Positions 1 to 5,656 of a stretch of 5,819 nt of DNA are shown here, piece after piece. The stretch is from Rhodospirillales bacterium (lineage in GTDB: Bacteria; Pseudomonadota; Alphaproteobacteria; UBA8366; JADFVY01): contig JAHELM010000183.1 in assembly GCA_024644185.1 (NCBI GenBank), positions 1-5,819 of the forward strand, in the 5' to 3' direction. The number at the start of each line of letters is the position of its first letter. The stretch's first letter is position 1. A program made the translations under genes and the position numbers. Below the pieces are notes generated by a model, which saw only the letters and a list, made by a program, of their open reading frames with translations, did no database searches and had not been told where the DNA came from.

Positions 1-489
1 GGCGCGCGCCTCGGCCTCGGGCAGGGCGGCCAGCAGAACCCGGCCCATGGAGGTGCAATAGGCCGGCAGGCGGCTGCCCACGTTCAATCCGATCGACAGC
101 ACCCGGCGCTGCGAGGCGCGCGCCACATAGACGATGTCCGTGCCTTCCAGCACCGCCGCCGAGCAGGAGTCCTGCGTCGCCTCGGCGATCCGCTCCAGCC
201 AGGGCTGAAGCAGCCGGGGCAGCGGCCGCGCGGCGAGCCACGCATAGCCCAGCCGCAGCACCCGCGGGGTCAGCGCGAAACCGCGACCGTCCTGTTCGGC
301 ATAACCGGCCTGCACCAGGGTCAGCAGGCAGCGCCGGGCCACCGCGCGGTCCAGCCCGGCGGCGCGCGCCACCTCGGCGATGGTCAGCCGCTCGCGGCCT
401 TCGCCGAAGGCCTCGATCACCCGCAGGCCCTTGGCGAATCCGCCCATCGTGTCGCCGTCGCGCGGGGTGTCCTGGGGGGGCGCCGGCAT
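1..489 (-). CDS. pcaR: IclR-family transcriptional regulator, PcaR/PcaU/PobR type (3' end outside window)
   Basis: Reading the minus strand from the ATG at 489 gives 163 open codons that run exactly to position 1, so the C-terminal part (about 90-100 residues in a usual 250-270 residue family member) is missing. Residues about 16-85 form the IclR winged helix-turn-helix, with LTIAEVARAAGLDRAVARR at 35-53 and the wing YAEQDGRGFALTPRVLRLG at 63-81. From about residue 90 the effector-binding domain begins. It carries the stretch VGSRLPAYCTSMGRVLLAAL (137-156), which is strongly characteristic of the aromatic-catabolism branch PcaR/PcaU/PobR/CatR. Known members bind protocatechuate, 3-oxoadipate, 4-hydroxybenzoate or muconate. 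The gene is divergent from a 3-oxoadipate-type CoA-transferase, which supports a beta-ketoadipate pathway role. The start is supported by GGAGGAG just upstream. An in-frame ATG at 447 has no comparable ribosome site. A C7 run in codons 4-6 is notable. Family assignment is confident; the exact effector is inferred. Confidence 0.9.
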   Translation of the reverse strand, partial: MPAPPQDTPRDGDTMGGFAKGLRVIEAFGEGRERLTIAEVARAAGLDRAVARRCLLTLVQAGYAEQDGRGFALTPRVLRLGYAWLAARPLPRLLQPWLERIAEATQDSCSAAVLEGTDIVYVARASQRRVLSIGLNVGSRLPAYCTSMGRVLLAALPEAEARA

Positions 490-491
490 GG

Positions 492-498
492 CTCCTCC
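492..498 (-). promoter_or_regulatory. Shine-Dalgarno of the IclR-type regulator
   Basis: The minus strand reads GGAGGAG ending two bases before the ATG at 489. Counting the core as GGAGG (498-494), the spacing is four bases, which is short but workable. It is the only strong ribosome site near this gene and fixes the start at 489 rather than the internal ATG at 447. Confidence 0.7.
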
Positions 499-515
499 GG
501 AAAAATTCGCGATCT

Positions 516-549
516 GTGCGGATATCGCACGAATGGTTGTATATCGCAC
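516..549. promoter_or_regulatory. Probable PcaR/PcaU-type operator: inverted repeat plus direct half-site
   Basis: Positions 516-530 read GTGCGGATATCGCAC, with perfect 5 bp inverted arms GTGCG/CGCAC around GATAT. ATATCGCAC at 522-530 recurs exactly at 541-549, with 10 bp between the copies. A palindrome followed by a direct repeat about 10 bp away is the layout I recall for the three-repeat PcaU/PobR operators of Acinetobacter. The box also matches the Pseudomonas putida PcaR box as I remember it (GTTCGATAATCGCAC) at 11 of 15 positions. The palindrome and repeat are seen directly; the binding protein is inferred from the adjacent IclR-type gene. The site lies immediately upstream of a plus-strand -35-like element, and its second copy overlaps a minus-strand -10-like element. 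That placement fits activation of the CoA-transferase genes together with autorepression of the regulator. Confidence 0.65.
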
Positions 550-566
550 TTGACCGGATCGGTCCA
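538..566 (-). promoter_or_regulatory. Candidate promoter of the IclR-type regulator
   Basis: On the minus strand TGGACC (566-561) is followed after 17 bp by TATACA (543-538). Transcription would begin near 531 and give a leader of about 40 bases. The -10 overlaps the second ATATCGCAC copy (541-549) and the predicted start abuts the palindrome, so bound regulator would be expected to block it. The element overlaps the divergent plus-strand promoter candidate, so the two would compete. Confidence 0.35.
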
Positions 567-579
567 GACCCCGTACCGT
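550..579 (+). promoter_or_regulatory. Candidate sigma-70 promoter of the CoA-transferase operon
   Basis: A good -35-like TTGACC (550-555) is followed after 18 bp by a weak -10-like TACCGT (574-579). Transcription would start near 586, giving a leader of about 25 bases before the ATG at 611. The poor -10 and long spacer are what one expects of an activator-dependent promoter, and the operator-like repeats end directly at the -35. No transcript start is known; this is pattern matching. Confidence 0.4.
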
Positions 580-598
580 GCCCGCCGGCAACCAATCC

Positions 599-603
599 GG
601 AGG
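599..603 (+). promoter_or_regulatory. Shine-Dalgarno deciding the start of the CoA-transferase alpha gene
   Basis: GGAGG lies seven bases before the ATG at 611. A longer reading from the GTG at 578 would add 11 residues (starting PAGNQSGGCG after the initiator) that look like translated leader, and it has no ribosome site, so 611 is preferred. Confidence 0.75.
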
Positions 604-610
604 ATGCGGC

Positions 611-1474
611 ATGGCCGTCTTCGCCAGCCTTTCCGAAGCCGTCGCGGCCAATCTGCGCGACGGCGACAGCGTCGCCATGGAGGGCTTCACCCATCTGATC
701 CCCTATGCGGCGGGGCATGAGGCGATCCGCCAGGGCCGGCGCGACCTGACGCTGATCCGCATGACGCCGGACATCCTGTACGACCAGCTGATCGGCATGG
801 GCTGCGCGCGAAAGCTGAAATTCTCCTGGGGCGGCAATCCCGGCGTCGGCTCGCTGCACCGCATGCGCGACGCGGTGGAGAACGGCTGGCCGCGCGCGCT
901 GGAGCTGGAGGAACATTCGCACGCCGCCATGGCGAATGCCTACGATGCCGGCGCCGCCAACCTGCCCTTCGCGGCCCTGCGCGGCTATGTCGGCGCCGAC
1001 CTGCCGAAGGTGAATCCGAATATCAGGACGGTCACCTGCCCGTTCACCGGCGAGGTGCTGACGGCCGTACCCGCCATCCGCCCGGATGTCGCCATCATCC
1101 ACGCGCTGAAGGCGGACCGCGCCGGCAACGTGCTGATCGAGGGCATACTGGGCGTCCAGAAGGAAGCCGTGCTGGCCGCCAGCCGCTCCATCGTCACCGT
1201 GGAAGAGGTGGTGGACGATTTCGGCCCGCGCTCGCCCAACGCGACGATCCTGCCGTCCTGGACGGTAACCGCCATCGCCGTGGTGCCGGGCGGCGCGTTC
1301 CCCTCATACGCACACGGTTATTACAAGCGCAACAACGCCTTCTATCTGGCCTGGGACGCGATTGCCCGCGAGCGCGACAGCTTCGCGGCGTGGATGACGG
1401 AAAACGTGCTGGCGAAGGGGCCCGGGGATTTCGCCGCCCTGGCCGGACTTCGATCGGAGGGACCGCGGTCATGA
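611..1474 (+). CDS. pcaI: CoA-transferase subunit A, probably 3-oxoadipate:succinate CoA-transferase (CatI/long PcaI type)
   Basis: This encodes 287 residues of the class I CoA-transferase alpha fold. With the next gene it should move CoA from succinyl-CoA to a dicarboxylic acid, most likely 3-oxoadipate, in the cytoplasm. Recognisable parts are the N-terminal strand-loop VAMEGFTHLIPYAAGHEAIR (21-40), SWGGNPGVGS (72-81), the core ALKADRAGNVLIEG (165-178), and the C-terminal block PGGAFPSYAHGYYKR (226-240) with FYLAWDAIARERDSF (244-258). That block is typical of glutaconate CoA-transferase-like alpha subunits. Classical PcaI is about 230 residues. The longer size fits the CatI type described from Pseudomonas sp. 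B13, and as I recall P. aeruginosa has a similar pair beside pcaF. The gene overlaps the beta gene by ATGA and follows a divergent PcaR-like regulator. Alternatives are glutaconate CoA-transferase GctA or the steroid-ring enzyme IpdA; the regulator and the beta-subunit glutamate favour 3-oxoadipate transferase. Confidence 0.85.
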   Translation: MAVFASLSEAVAANLRDGDSVAMEGFTHLIPYAAGHEAIRQGRRDLTLIRMTPDILYDQLIGMGCARKLKFSWGGNPGVGSLHRMRDAVENGWPRALELEEHSHAAMANAYDAGAANLPFAALRGYVGADLPKVNPNIRTVTCPFTGEVLTAVPAIRPDVAIIHALKADRAGNVLIEGILGVQKEAVLAASRSIVTVEEVVDDFGPRSPNATILPSWTVTAIAVVPGGAFPSYAHGYYKRNNAFYLAWDAIARERDSFAAWMTENVLAKGPGDFAALAGLRSEGPRS

Positions 1475-2244
1475 CCACCCCCGCGACGCCTACGGAAATG
1501 ATGACCATCGCCGCCGCCCGCGCGCTGCGGGCCGACGACATCTGCTTCGTCGGCATCGGCGCCCCCTCGGCCGCCTGCAACCTCGCCCGGCTGACCCATG
1601 CGCCGGGCATCACGCTGATCTACGAATCCGGCACCATCGGCACCAAGCCCGATATCCTGCCGCTGTCGATCGGCGACGGCGAGCTGTGCGACACCGCGCT
1701 GACCACGGTGGCCGTGCCCGAGATGTTCCGCTACTGGCTGCAGGGCGGGCGCATCACTCTGGGCTTCCTGGGCGGCGCGCAGATCGACCGCTTCGCCAAT
1801 CTGAACACCACCGTCGTCGGCCCCTACGACAAGCCCAGGGTACGCCTGCCCGGCGGCGGCGGCGCGCCCGAGATCGCCGCGCATAGCGGCCAGGTTTTCG
1901 TCACCATGGCCATGGGCACCCGGGCCTTCGTGGAAAAGCTGCCCTTCATCACCTCGATGGGTCATGGCGAGGGCGGCGACCACCGCGCGCGCCTTGGCCT
2001 GAAGACCAGGGGGCCGACCAGGATCATGACCGATCTCTGCGTCATGGAGCCCGACCCCGAGAGCAAGGAACTGACCGTCGTCTCCCTGCATCCCGGCGCG
2101 ACACGTCAGGAGGTGCGGGACAATTGCGGCTGGACGCCGCGCTTCGCCGCGAACCTGGCGGAAACGCCGCCGGCGACCGACCGGGAATTGTCGGTACTGC
2201 GCGACCTGCACGCCCGCACGAAAAAGGCGCATTCGGGCGGGTGA
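1471..2244 (+). CDS. pcaJ: CoA-transferase subunit B, probably 3-oxoadipate:succinate CoA-transferase (CatJ/long PcaJ type)
   Basis: This encodes 257 residues forming the catalytic partner of the preceding subunit. The nucleotide-side motif FVGIGAPSAACNLA (26-39) leads into LIYESGTIG (49-57). Glu52 there matches the catalytic glutamate of GctB-like beta subunits (Glu54 in Acidaminococcus GctB as I recall), which forms the glutamyl-CoA thioester. GGGGAP (128-133) and FITSMGHGEGG (159-169) are further family blocks, and the C-terminal region around VVSLHPGATRQEV is intact. The conserved glutamate argues for a transferase and against the IpdB-type hydrolase, which lacks it. The ATG at 1471 overlaps the upstream TGA (ATGA), and GGAGGG at 1456-1461 sits nine bases before it. 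A longer reading from 1390 would lie within the alpha gene and has no family similarity. Coupled translation fits equal production of an alpha2beta2-type enzyme. No thiolase gene follows. Confidence 0.85.
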   Translation: MTTPATPTEMMTIAAARALRADDICFVGIGAPSAACNLARLTHAPGITLIYESGTIGTKPDILPLSIGDGELCDTALTTVAVPEMFRYWLQGGRITLGFLGGAQIDRFANLNTTVVGPYDKPRVRLPGGGGAPEIAAHSGQVFVTMAMGTRAFVEKLPFITSMGHGEGGDHRARLGLKTRGPTRIMTDLCVMEPDPESKELTVVSLHPGATRQEVRDNCGWTPRFAANLAETPPATDRELSVLRDLHARTKKAHSGG

Positions 2245-2280
2245 GACGGGGTGGGGCGGGATCGCGGCAGCCGGCCGCGC

Positions 2281-2320
2281 GCCGCCACCGCCACCGCCGC
2301 CGTCGCCCCGCCGCCCCCCC
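2281..2320. repeat. GCC/ACC low-complexity tract in the intergenic gap
   Basis: Forty bases of almost pure C and G made of GCC and ACC triplets end in a run of seven C (2314-2320). The tract lies in the 152 bp gap between the CoA-transferase and transporter genes. It pairs only weakly with the G-rich stretch at about 2247-2260 and has no T run, so it is not a convincing intrinsic terminator. It may be a C-rich unstructured mRNA segment of the sort used by Rho, but that is a guess. Confidence 0.45.
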
Positions 2321-2337
2321 GCGACCGCGTATCGCGC

Positions 2338-2366
2338 TTCCAAATCGGCGCGCATGGTTCTAGCAT
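2338..2366 (+). promoter_or_regulatory. Weak candidate promoter for the MFS gene
   Basis: TTCCAA (2338-2343) and TAGCAT (2361-2366) are separated by exactly 17 bp and would start transcription near 2373, about 24 bases before the GTG at 2397. The matches to the sigma-70 consensus are three and four of six. It is the best candidate in the gap and would make the transporter a separate unit, but such matches occur by chance. Confidence 0.25.
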
Positions 2367-2396
2367 CCGCGGCGCAAATGCGAAGGGTGTTGCGCC

Positions 2397-3584
2397 GTGC
2401 ATGTCCGTTATCCGATCTGGTTGCGCTGGGCAGGGGCGCCGGGGGCGGTTCTGTTCGCCACCATGTATGCGCTTGAATCGGCGACCCGCGCGCTTCTGGC
2501 CACCGTCATCACGGTGCAGGCGCTGGAGTTGCTGCACGATGCGCGCAGCGTCAGCCTGGCCTTCACGGCGGTCGGGCTGTGCGCGCTGGGCGCCAGCTTC
2601 GGCATTCCGGTTCTGGTGCGCCTCAGCTCGCGCCGCTTCGTCTACACGCTGGGCGTCAGCCTGCTGATCCTCGCCCCCGGCCTGTTGTGGACGATCACCG
2701 TGCCGGGCCAGGTGGCGGGCATGCTGCTGCGCGTGTTCGGCACCGCCTGCACCTCGATCACCATGAGCCTCTACATCATGCAGTATATCGCGCGGCGCGA
2801 TCTTACGCGGTCGGAGCCGATGCGCATGCAGTTCTCGGCCGCGGCCTGGACGCTGGGGCCGTGGCTGGGGGTGAAGATCTACCAGGATTTCGGGCCGACC
2901 TATGTCTACGGGCTCAGCGCCAGCTTCGCGCTGGTGCTGCTGTTGTTCTTCTGGGTGCTGCGGCTGACCGACAACCCGGTCCTGCCGGCCGCGGTCCGGC
3001 CGCCGCCCAGCCCGCTGGGCAGCATCCGCCGGTTCTTCGCGCAGCCGCGGCTGCGCCTGGCCTGGACCATCGTCGTCGGCCGGTCGGCGTTCTGGGTGTT
3101 CTATTTCGTCTATACGCCGATCTACATGATCCAGTCCGGTTTCGGGCCGCAGGCCGGTGCGCTGGCGGTTTCGGCCGGCAGCGCCATGCTGTTCGTCACG
3201 CCGGTCTTCGGCCGCATCGCCACGCGGGTCGGGCTGCGGCCCGTGCTGACGGTCGCCTTCCTGGGCACCGGCGCCTGCACCGTGATGGCCGGGCTGTTCT
3301 TCGACCGGCCGCTGATCGGCGTCGGCTTCCTGCTGCTGGCCACCGTGTTCTGCGTGGCGCTGGACGGGCTGGGCAACATCCCCTTCATCCGCTCGGTCCG
3401 GCCGCTGGAACGGCCGCAGATGACCACCGTGTTCCGGACCTATCTGGACATCTCCGAACTGATCACCCCGGCCTTCTTCGCGCTGTTGCTGGGCTTCACG
3501 GGCCTGGGCCACGCCTTCGTGGTGTTCGGCCTGATCGTCATCGGCTTTGCGGTCTGGCCGCGCTTTCTGCCGCGCCGGATGTAG
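2397..3584 (+). CDS. MFS transporter, substrate unknown (GTG start)
   Basis: This encodes 395 residues with about twelve hydrophobic segments, an inner-membrane major facilitator. By eye, helices lie near 12-38, 51-74, 81-101, 104-130, 145-162, 168-190, then after a central loop (191-220) near 221-244, 251-271, 281-300, 306-328, 354-373 and 374-388. FGRIATRVGLRPVL (271-284) resembles the MFS motif A loop between helices 8 and 9; the equivalent loop after helix 2 (RLSSRR, 75-80) is degenerate. Charged residues sit in or beside helices: Glu27 and Arg31 in ESATR, and Asp351 and Glu354 in YLDISELITPAF. An in-frame TAG at 2361 and the lack of other start codons make GTG 2397, preceded by AAGGG at 2383-2387, the best start. 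The ATG at 2463 would cut the first helix. It is not overlapped by either neighbour, so import of an aromatic acid or dicarboxylate is only a contextual guess. Confidence 0.85.
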   Translation: MHVRYPIWLRWAGAPGAVLFATMYALESATRALLATVITVQALELLHDARSVSLAFTAVGLCALGASFGIPVLVRLSSRRFVYTLGVSLLILAPGLLWTITVPGQVAGMLLRVFGTACTSITMSLYIMQYIARRDLTRSEPMRMQFSAAAWTLGPWLGVKIYQDFGPTYVYGLSASFALVLLLFFWVLRLTDNPVLPAAVRPPPSPLGSIRRFFAQPRLRLAWTIVVGRSAFWVFYFVYTPIYMIQSGFGPQAGALAVSAGSAMLFVTPVFGRIATRVGLRPVLTVAFLGTGACTVMAGLFFDRPLIGVGFLLLATVFCVALDGLGNIPFIRSVRPLERPQMTTVFRTYLDISELITPAFFALLLGFTGLGHAFVVFGLIVIGFAVWPRFLPRRM

Positions 3585-3589
3585 ATTGC

Positions 3590-3624
3590 GGCGCGCGGGC
3601 GATAGCCGGCTGTCCGCGCGCGCC
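3590..3624 (+). terminator. GC-rich hairpin after the MFS gene, possible terminator
   Basis: GGCGCGCG (3590-3597) pairs perfectly with CGCGCGCC (3617-3624), with a 19-base loop that contains a small GGC-GATA-GCC helix. It begins five bases after the MFS stop codon. Only a short CTTT (3631-3634) follows, not a real T run, so it may be a poor intrinsic terminator, a 3'-end stabiliser, or chance pairing in GC-rich sequence. Confidence 0.3.
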
Positions 3625-3662
3625 GGCAAGCTTTCCGAGTCACCTGGGAGGGACGAATTGCG

Positions 3663-4631
3663 ATGCAGCTGAACCGCGACGAACTTCTGAAGGCCTACCG
3701 CCTGATGCGCGGCATCCGCGTCTTCGAGGAACGGGTGCATGACGAGTTCGAGGCCGGCCGCATCCCCGGCTTCGTGCATCTCTATGCCGGGCAGGAGGCC
3801 TCGGCGGTCGGCGTCTGCATGCATCTCGGCGACGACGACTACATCGGCAGCACCCATCGCGGGCATGGTCACTGCATCGCCAAGGGCTGCGACATCGAGG
3901 GCATGATGCTGGAGCTGTTCGCCAAACAGGGCGGGCTGTGCGACGGCAAGGGCGGGTCGATGCATATCGCCGATTTCGACAAGGGCATGATGGGGGCGAA
4001 TTCCATCGTCGGCGCCGCCGTGCCGCTGGCGCTGGGCGCGGCGCTGGCGGCCAAGACGCTGAAGCGGGGCACGGTCGCCGTGCCGTTCTGCGGCGATGGC
4101 GGGTCGAACCAGGGCGGCGTGCTGGAAAGCCTGAATCTCGCCTCGGTCTGGAAGCTGCCGGTGGTGTTCGCCTTCGAGAACAACGGCTATGCCGAAACCA
4201 CGGCGGCGTCCTGGGCGGTGGCCGGCGGCGATATCGTCAATCGCGCGGCGGCGTTCGGCATGCCGGGCGTGCAGGTGGACGGCTTCGACTTCTTCGCCGT
4301 GCATGCGGCGGCCGGGGCGGCGATCGCGCGGGCGCGCGAAGGCGGCGGGCCGACCCTGCTGGAGATCAAGCTGGGCCGCTTCTACGGCCATCACGAGGGC
4401 GACAGCCAGACCTACCGGGCCGCGGGCGAGGCGGACCGCCTGCGCGCCGAGCACGACTGCCTGACGCTGTTCCGCCGGCGGGTGGTCGAGGCGGCGCTGC
4501 TGGATGCGGACGATCTGGACGCCGCCGACCGCGCCGTGGCCGAGGAGGTCGAGGCCGCGGTGGCCGTGGCCCGGGCCGCCGCGCCGCCCGATGCCGCGGC
4601 GCTTTCCACCAACGTCTACGTTTCGTATTGA
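3663..4631 (+). CDS. acoA: Thiamine-diphosphate dehydrogenase E1 subunit alpha, acetoin/2-oxoacid type (AcoA-like)
   Basis: This encodes 322 residues, the usual size of AcoA and of short PdhA proteins. With the beta subunit it should form the cytoplasmic E1 heterotetramer that decarboxylates or cleaves its substrate on thiamine diphosphate and passes the acyl group to an E2 lipoyl domain. GDGGSNQGG (144-152) to ENN (172-174) is the Mg/thiamine diphosphate binding motif (GDG, about 28 residues, NN). STHRGHGH (63-70) and DGKGGSMH (94-101) are conserved active-site segments. FYGHHEGDSQTYR (240-252) and the C-terminal VYVSY resemble acetoin dehydrogenase alpha subunits more than classical pyruvate dehydrogenase. 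GGAGG at 3647-3651 lies eleven bases before the ATG. The beta gene follows after 14 bases. Substrate is not settled by sequence: acetoin is favoured, but pyruvate or another short 2-oxo acid is possible. No E2 or E3 is present in the window. Confidence 0.85.
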   Translation: MQLNRDELLKAYRLMRGIRVFEERVHDEFEAGRIPGFVHLYAGQEASAVGVCMHLGDDDYIGSTHRGHGHCIAKGCDIEGMMLELFAKQGGLCDGKGGSMHIADFDKGMMGANSIVGAAVPLALGAALAAKTLKRGTVAVPFCGDGGSNQGGVLESLNLASVWKLPVVFAFENNGYAETTAASWAVAGGDIVNRAAAFGMPGVQVDGFDFFAVHAAAGAAIARAREGGGPTLLEIKLGRFYGHHEGDSQTYRAAGEADRLRAEHDCLTLFRRRVVEAALLDADDLDAADRAVAEEVEAAVAVARAAAPPDAAALSTNVYVSY

Positions 4632-4645
4632 GGGGAACCGCGACG

Positions 4646-5656
4646 ATGGCCCGGATCATCACCATGCGCAACGCGCTCAGCGAGGCCTTCCGCCAGGTCA
4701 TGGAGGAAGACCCCACCGTCATCATGATGGGCGAGGACATCGCCGGCGGCCAGGGCGCGCCCGGCGAGGCCGATGCCTGGGGCGGCGATCTGGGCATCAC
4801 CAAGGGGCTGCTCGGCCGCTTCGGACCGGATCGCGTGCTCGACACCCCGATCAGCGAGACCGCCTATATCGGCGCCGCCGTCGGGGCGGCCACCGCCGGA
4901 TTGCGGCCGATCGCCGAGCTGATGTTCGTCGATTTCATGGGCGTCTGCTTCGATCCGCTGCTGAACCAGGCGGCGAAGTTCCGCTACATGTTCGGCGGCA
5001 AGACCCGCACGCCGCTGGTGGTTCGCACCCAGTACGGGGCGGGCGTCGGCGCCGGGGCGCAGCATTCGCAGAGCCTGTATTCGCTGTTTGCGCATATCCC
5101 CGGCCTGAAATGCGTCATCCCGTCGACGGCCTACGACGCCAAGGGTCTGATGATCGCCTCGGTGCGCGACGACGACCCGGTGGTCTTCTTCGAGCACAAG
5201 GCGATGTACGACACCGTGCGCGACGACGTGCCGGAACGCGCCTATGCGGTGCCGCTGGGCGAGGCCAATGTGGTCACCGAGGGCGACGACGTCACCATCG
5301 TCGCGGTCGGCCGCATGGTGCATTTCGCGCATGAGGCGGTGCGCAAATGCGCCGCCGAGGGAATCGGCTGCGAATTGATCGACCCGCGCACCATCTCGCC
5401 GCTGGACGAGGACACGATCCTGGAGAGCGTCGAGCGCACCGGCCGGCTGGTCGTCGTCGACGAGGGCTATCCGCGCTGCGGCTTCGCCGCCGACATCGCG
5501 GCGCTGGCGGCCGAGAAATGCTTTCACGCCCTGAAGGCGCCGATTCTGAAGGTGACGCCGCCGCACACGCCGATCCCCTTCGCGCCGAACCTGGAAGAAT
5601 TGTGGCTGCCCAGCCCGGCACGCATCGCCGAGGCCGTCCGCCGCGTCATGGAATGA
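4646..5656 (+). CDS. acoB: Thiamine-diphosphate dehydrogenase E1 subunit beta, acetoin/2-oxoacid type (AcoB-like)
   Basis: This encodes 336 residues, matching the usual E1 beta length. The pyrimidine-binding domain (about 1-180) holds VIMMGEDIAGG (25-35), TPISETAYIGAAVGAA (67-82) with Glu71 in the position of the glutamate that activates the cofactor aminopyrimidine, and GAGVGAGAQHSQS (131-143) with the conserved His140. The C-terminal transketolase domain (about 200-336) holds VTIVAVGRMV, IDPRTISPLD (245-254), VDEGYPRCGF (271-280) and PHTPIPFAPNLE (306-317), all standard for E1 beta. AGGGG at 4631-4635 lies ten bases before the ATG. Readings that extend further upstream run through the alpha gene in another frame and are not family-like. 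The TGA overlaps the start of the VOC gene. The function is complete as far as seen; the true substrate depends on the missing E2. Confidence 0.87.
   Translation: MARIITMRNALSEAFRQVMEEDPTVIMMGEDIAGGQGAPGEADAWGGDLGITKGLLGRFGPDRVLDTPISETAYIGAAVGAATAGLRPIAELMFVDFMGVCFDPLLNQAAKFRYMFGGKTRTPLVVRTQYGAGVGAGAQHSQSLYSLFAHIPGLKCVIPSTAYDAKGLMIASVRDDDPVVFFEHKAMYDTVRDDVPERAYAVPLGEANVVTEGDDVTIVAVGRMVHFAHEAVRKCAAEGIGCELIDPRTISPLDEDTILESVERTGRLVVVDEGYPRCGFAADIAALAAEKCFHALKAPILKVTPPHTPIPFAPNLEELWLPSPARIAEAVRRVME

Noticed and set aside
507..512. TCGCGA palindrome upstream of the operator
   Set aside because: Six-base palindromes are frequent by chance and this one does not share the ATATCGCAC core of the adjacent repeats.
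2247..2320. Possible intrinsic terminator after the CoA-transferase genes
   Set aside because: The G-rich and C-rich stretches pair only in short interrupted blocks and no T run follows; pairing of this kind is common in such GC-rich DNA.
1342..2355. A 337-codon minus-strand frame opposite the CoA-transferase beta gene
   Set aside because: The composition is biased towards Gly, Arg and Ala and no family motif is seen; it is the shadow of a well-supported gene.
2579..3742. A 387-codon plus-strand frame overlapping the MFS gene
   Set aside because: It is Arg/Ala/Gly/His-rich, lacks membrane segments or motifs, and is the +2-frame shadow of the MFS gene.
2106..4454. A 782-codon open frame on the minus strand, antisense to the MFS and E1 alpha genes
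   Set aside because: Its product is low-complexity (rich in Arg, Gln, Asp, His, Ala), has no recognisable domain, and crosses two clear genes and the gaps between them. Long antisense frames are expected opposite genes with strong third-position GC bias.
3938..4645. N-terminal extension of E1 beta by 236 residues, suggesting a fusion
   Set aside because: The extension is an arginine/glycine-rich out-of-frame reading of E1 alpha. The ATG at 4646 has a ribosome site and gives the normal family length.
4616..5566. A 316-codon minus-strand frame opposite E1 beta
   Set aside because: It is rich in Arg, His, Asp and Gln with no domain, and it lies wholly opposite the E1 beta gene and the end of E1 alpha.
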